6,066 nt of DNA from Bryobacterales bacterium (lineage in GTDB: Bacteria > Acidobacteriota > Terriglobia > Bryobacterales > Bryobacteraceae): the NCBI GenBank assembly GCA_003139735.1, contig PLGA01000653.1:1-6066 (forward strand), read 5' to 3'. The position numbers were made by a program, and so were the translations under genes. How positions within the stretch are numbered: the stretch's first letter is position 1; the number at the start of each line of letters is the position of its first letter. This document shows, one piece after another, positions 6,055-6,066 of this stretch. The notes beneath the pieces are model-generated. The model saw nothing but the letters and a program-made list of their open reading frames with translations. It was not told the DNA's origin and did not search any database.

Positions 6055-6066
6055 CTGCACCTGCGT
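5803..6066 (-). CDS. Paralogous secreted protein, C-terminal 88 codons only
   Basis: The reading frame is open from the right edge of the window to a TAG at 5803-5805. The Met codon at 6060 is internal: the two codons before it are open and the homologous domain begins further upstream in the neighbour. The visible part (IGPGQNWAFVASDP, FAVCNFQFAHGFAFVEDG, VVDNRSAVTRAATLTGEDLSN) matches the end of the 707-aa protein at about 68 of 83 residues without gaps. It is therefore a tandem paralogue sharing the C-terminal module. Whether it also has a signal peptide and the same N-terminal region cannot be told here. Function is unknown. A strong terminator follows the stop codon by 29 bp. Confidence 0.88.
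   Translation of the reverse strand, partial: TQVQSPTIGPGQNWAFVASDPQFTGLAPNVNFAGYIFAVCNFQFAHGFAFVEDGSPSGNAMGYLALVVDNRSAVTRAATLTGEDLSN

Overview
The window is a GC-rich bacterial chromosome segment with every supported gene on the minus strand, so it reads from right to left. The dcw gene order and the alanine-, threonine- and serine-rich secreted proteins with a shared C-terminal module suggest an acidobacterium of the Solibacter/Bryobacter type. This placement rests on remembered resemblance, not on a search, and is moderate at best.

Left half (1-3304): the start of a division and cell wall (dcw) cluster in canonical order. It runs mraZ (regulator), rsmH (16S rRNA methyltransferase), an ftsL-like divisome gene, then ftsI or a related class B penicillin-binding protein that leaves the window at base 1 before its KTG motif. 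Spacings are 6, 56 and 39 bp, consistent with one transcript. Just upstream of mraZ, TGG triplets recur at exact 10-bp intervals, as expected of MraZ operator boxes. They overlap the Shine-Dalgarno sequence and the GTG start codon, which suggests autoregulation.

Intergenic region (3305-3563, 259 bp): it carries a modest candidate terminator for the gene to its right, a candidate promoter for the dcw operon, a 14-bp inverted repeat and the MraZ boxes. No further gene is seen there.

Right half (3564-6066): two tandem genes for secreted or surface proteins of unknown function. The first is complete (707 aa, with signal peptide). The second shows only its last 88 codons. Their ends are near-copies at both protein and DNA level, in an ungapped 279-bp direct repeat that continues past the stop codons. 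A strong intrinsic terminator with a UUCG loop separates them.

No tRNA, rRNA, CRISPR array, insertion sequence or phage gene was seen. The left half is well-understood core biology. The less explained parts are the duplicated secreted proteins, the operator/start-codon overlap at mraZ, and unusual residues in otherwise conserved RsmH motifs.
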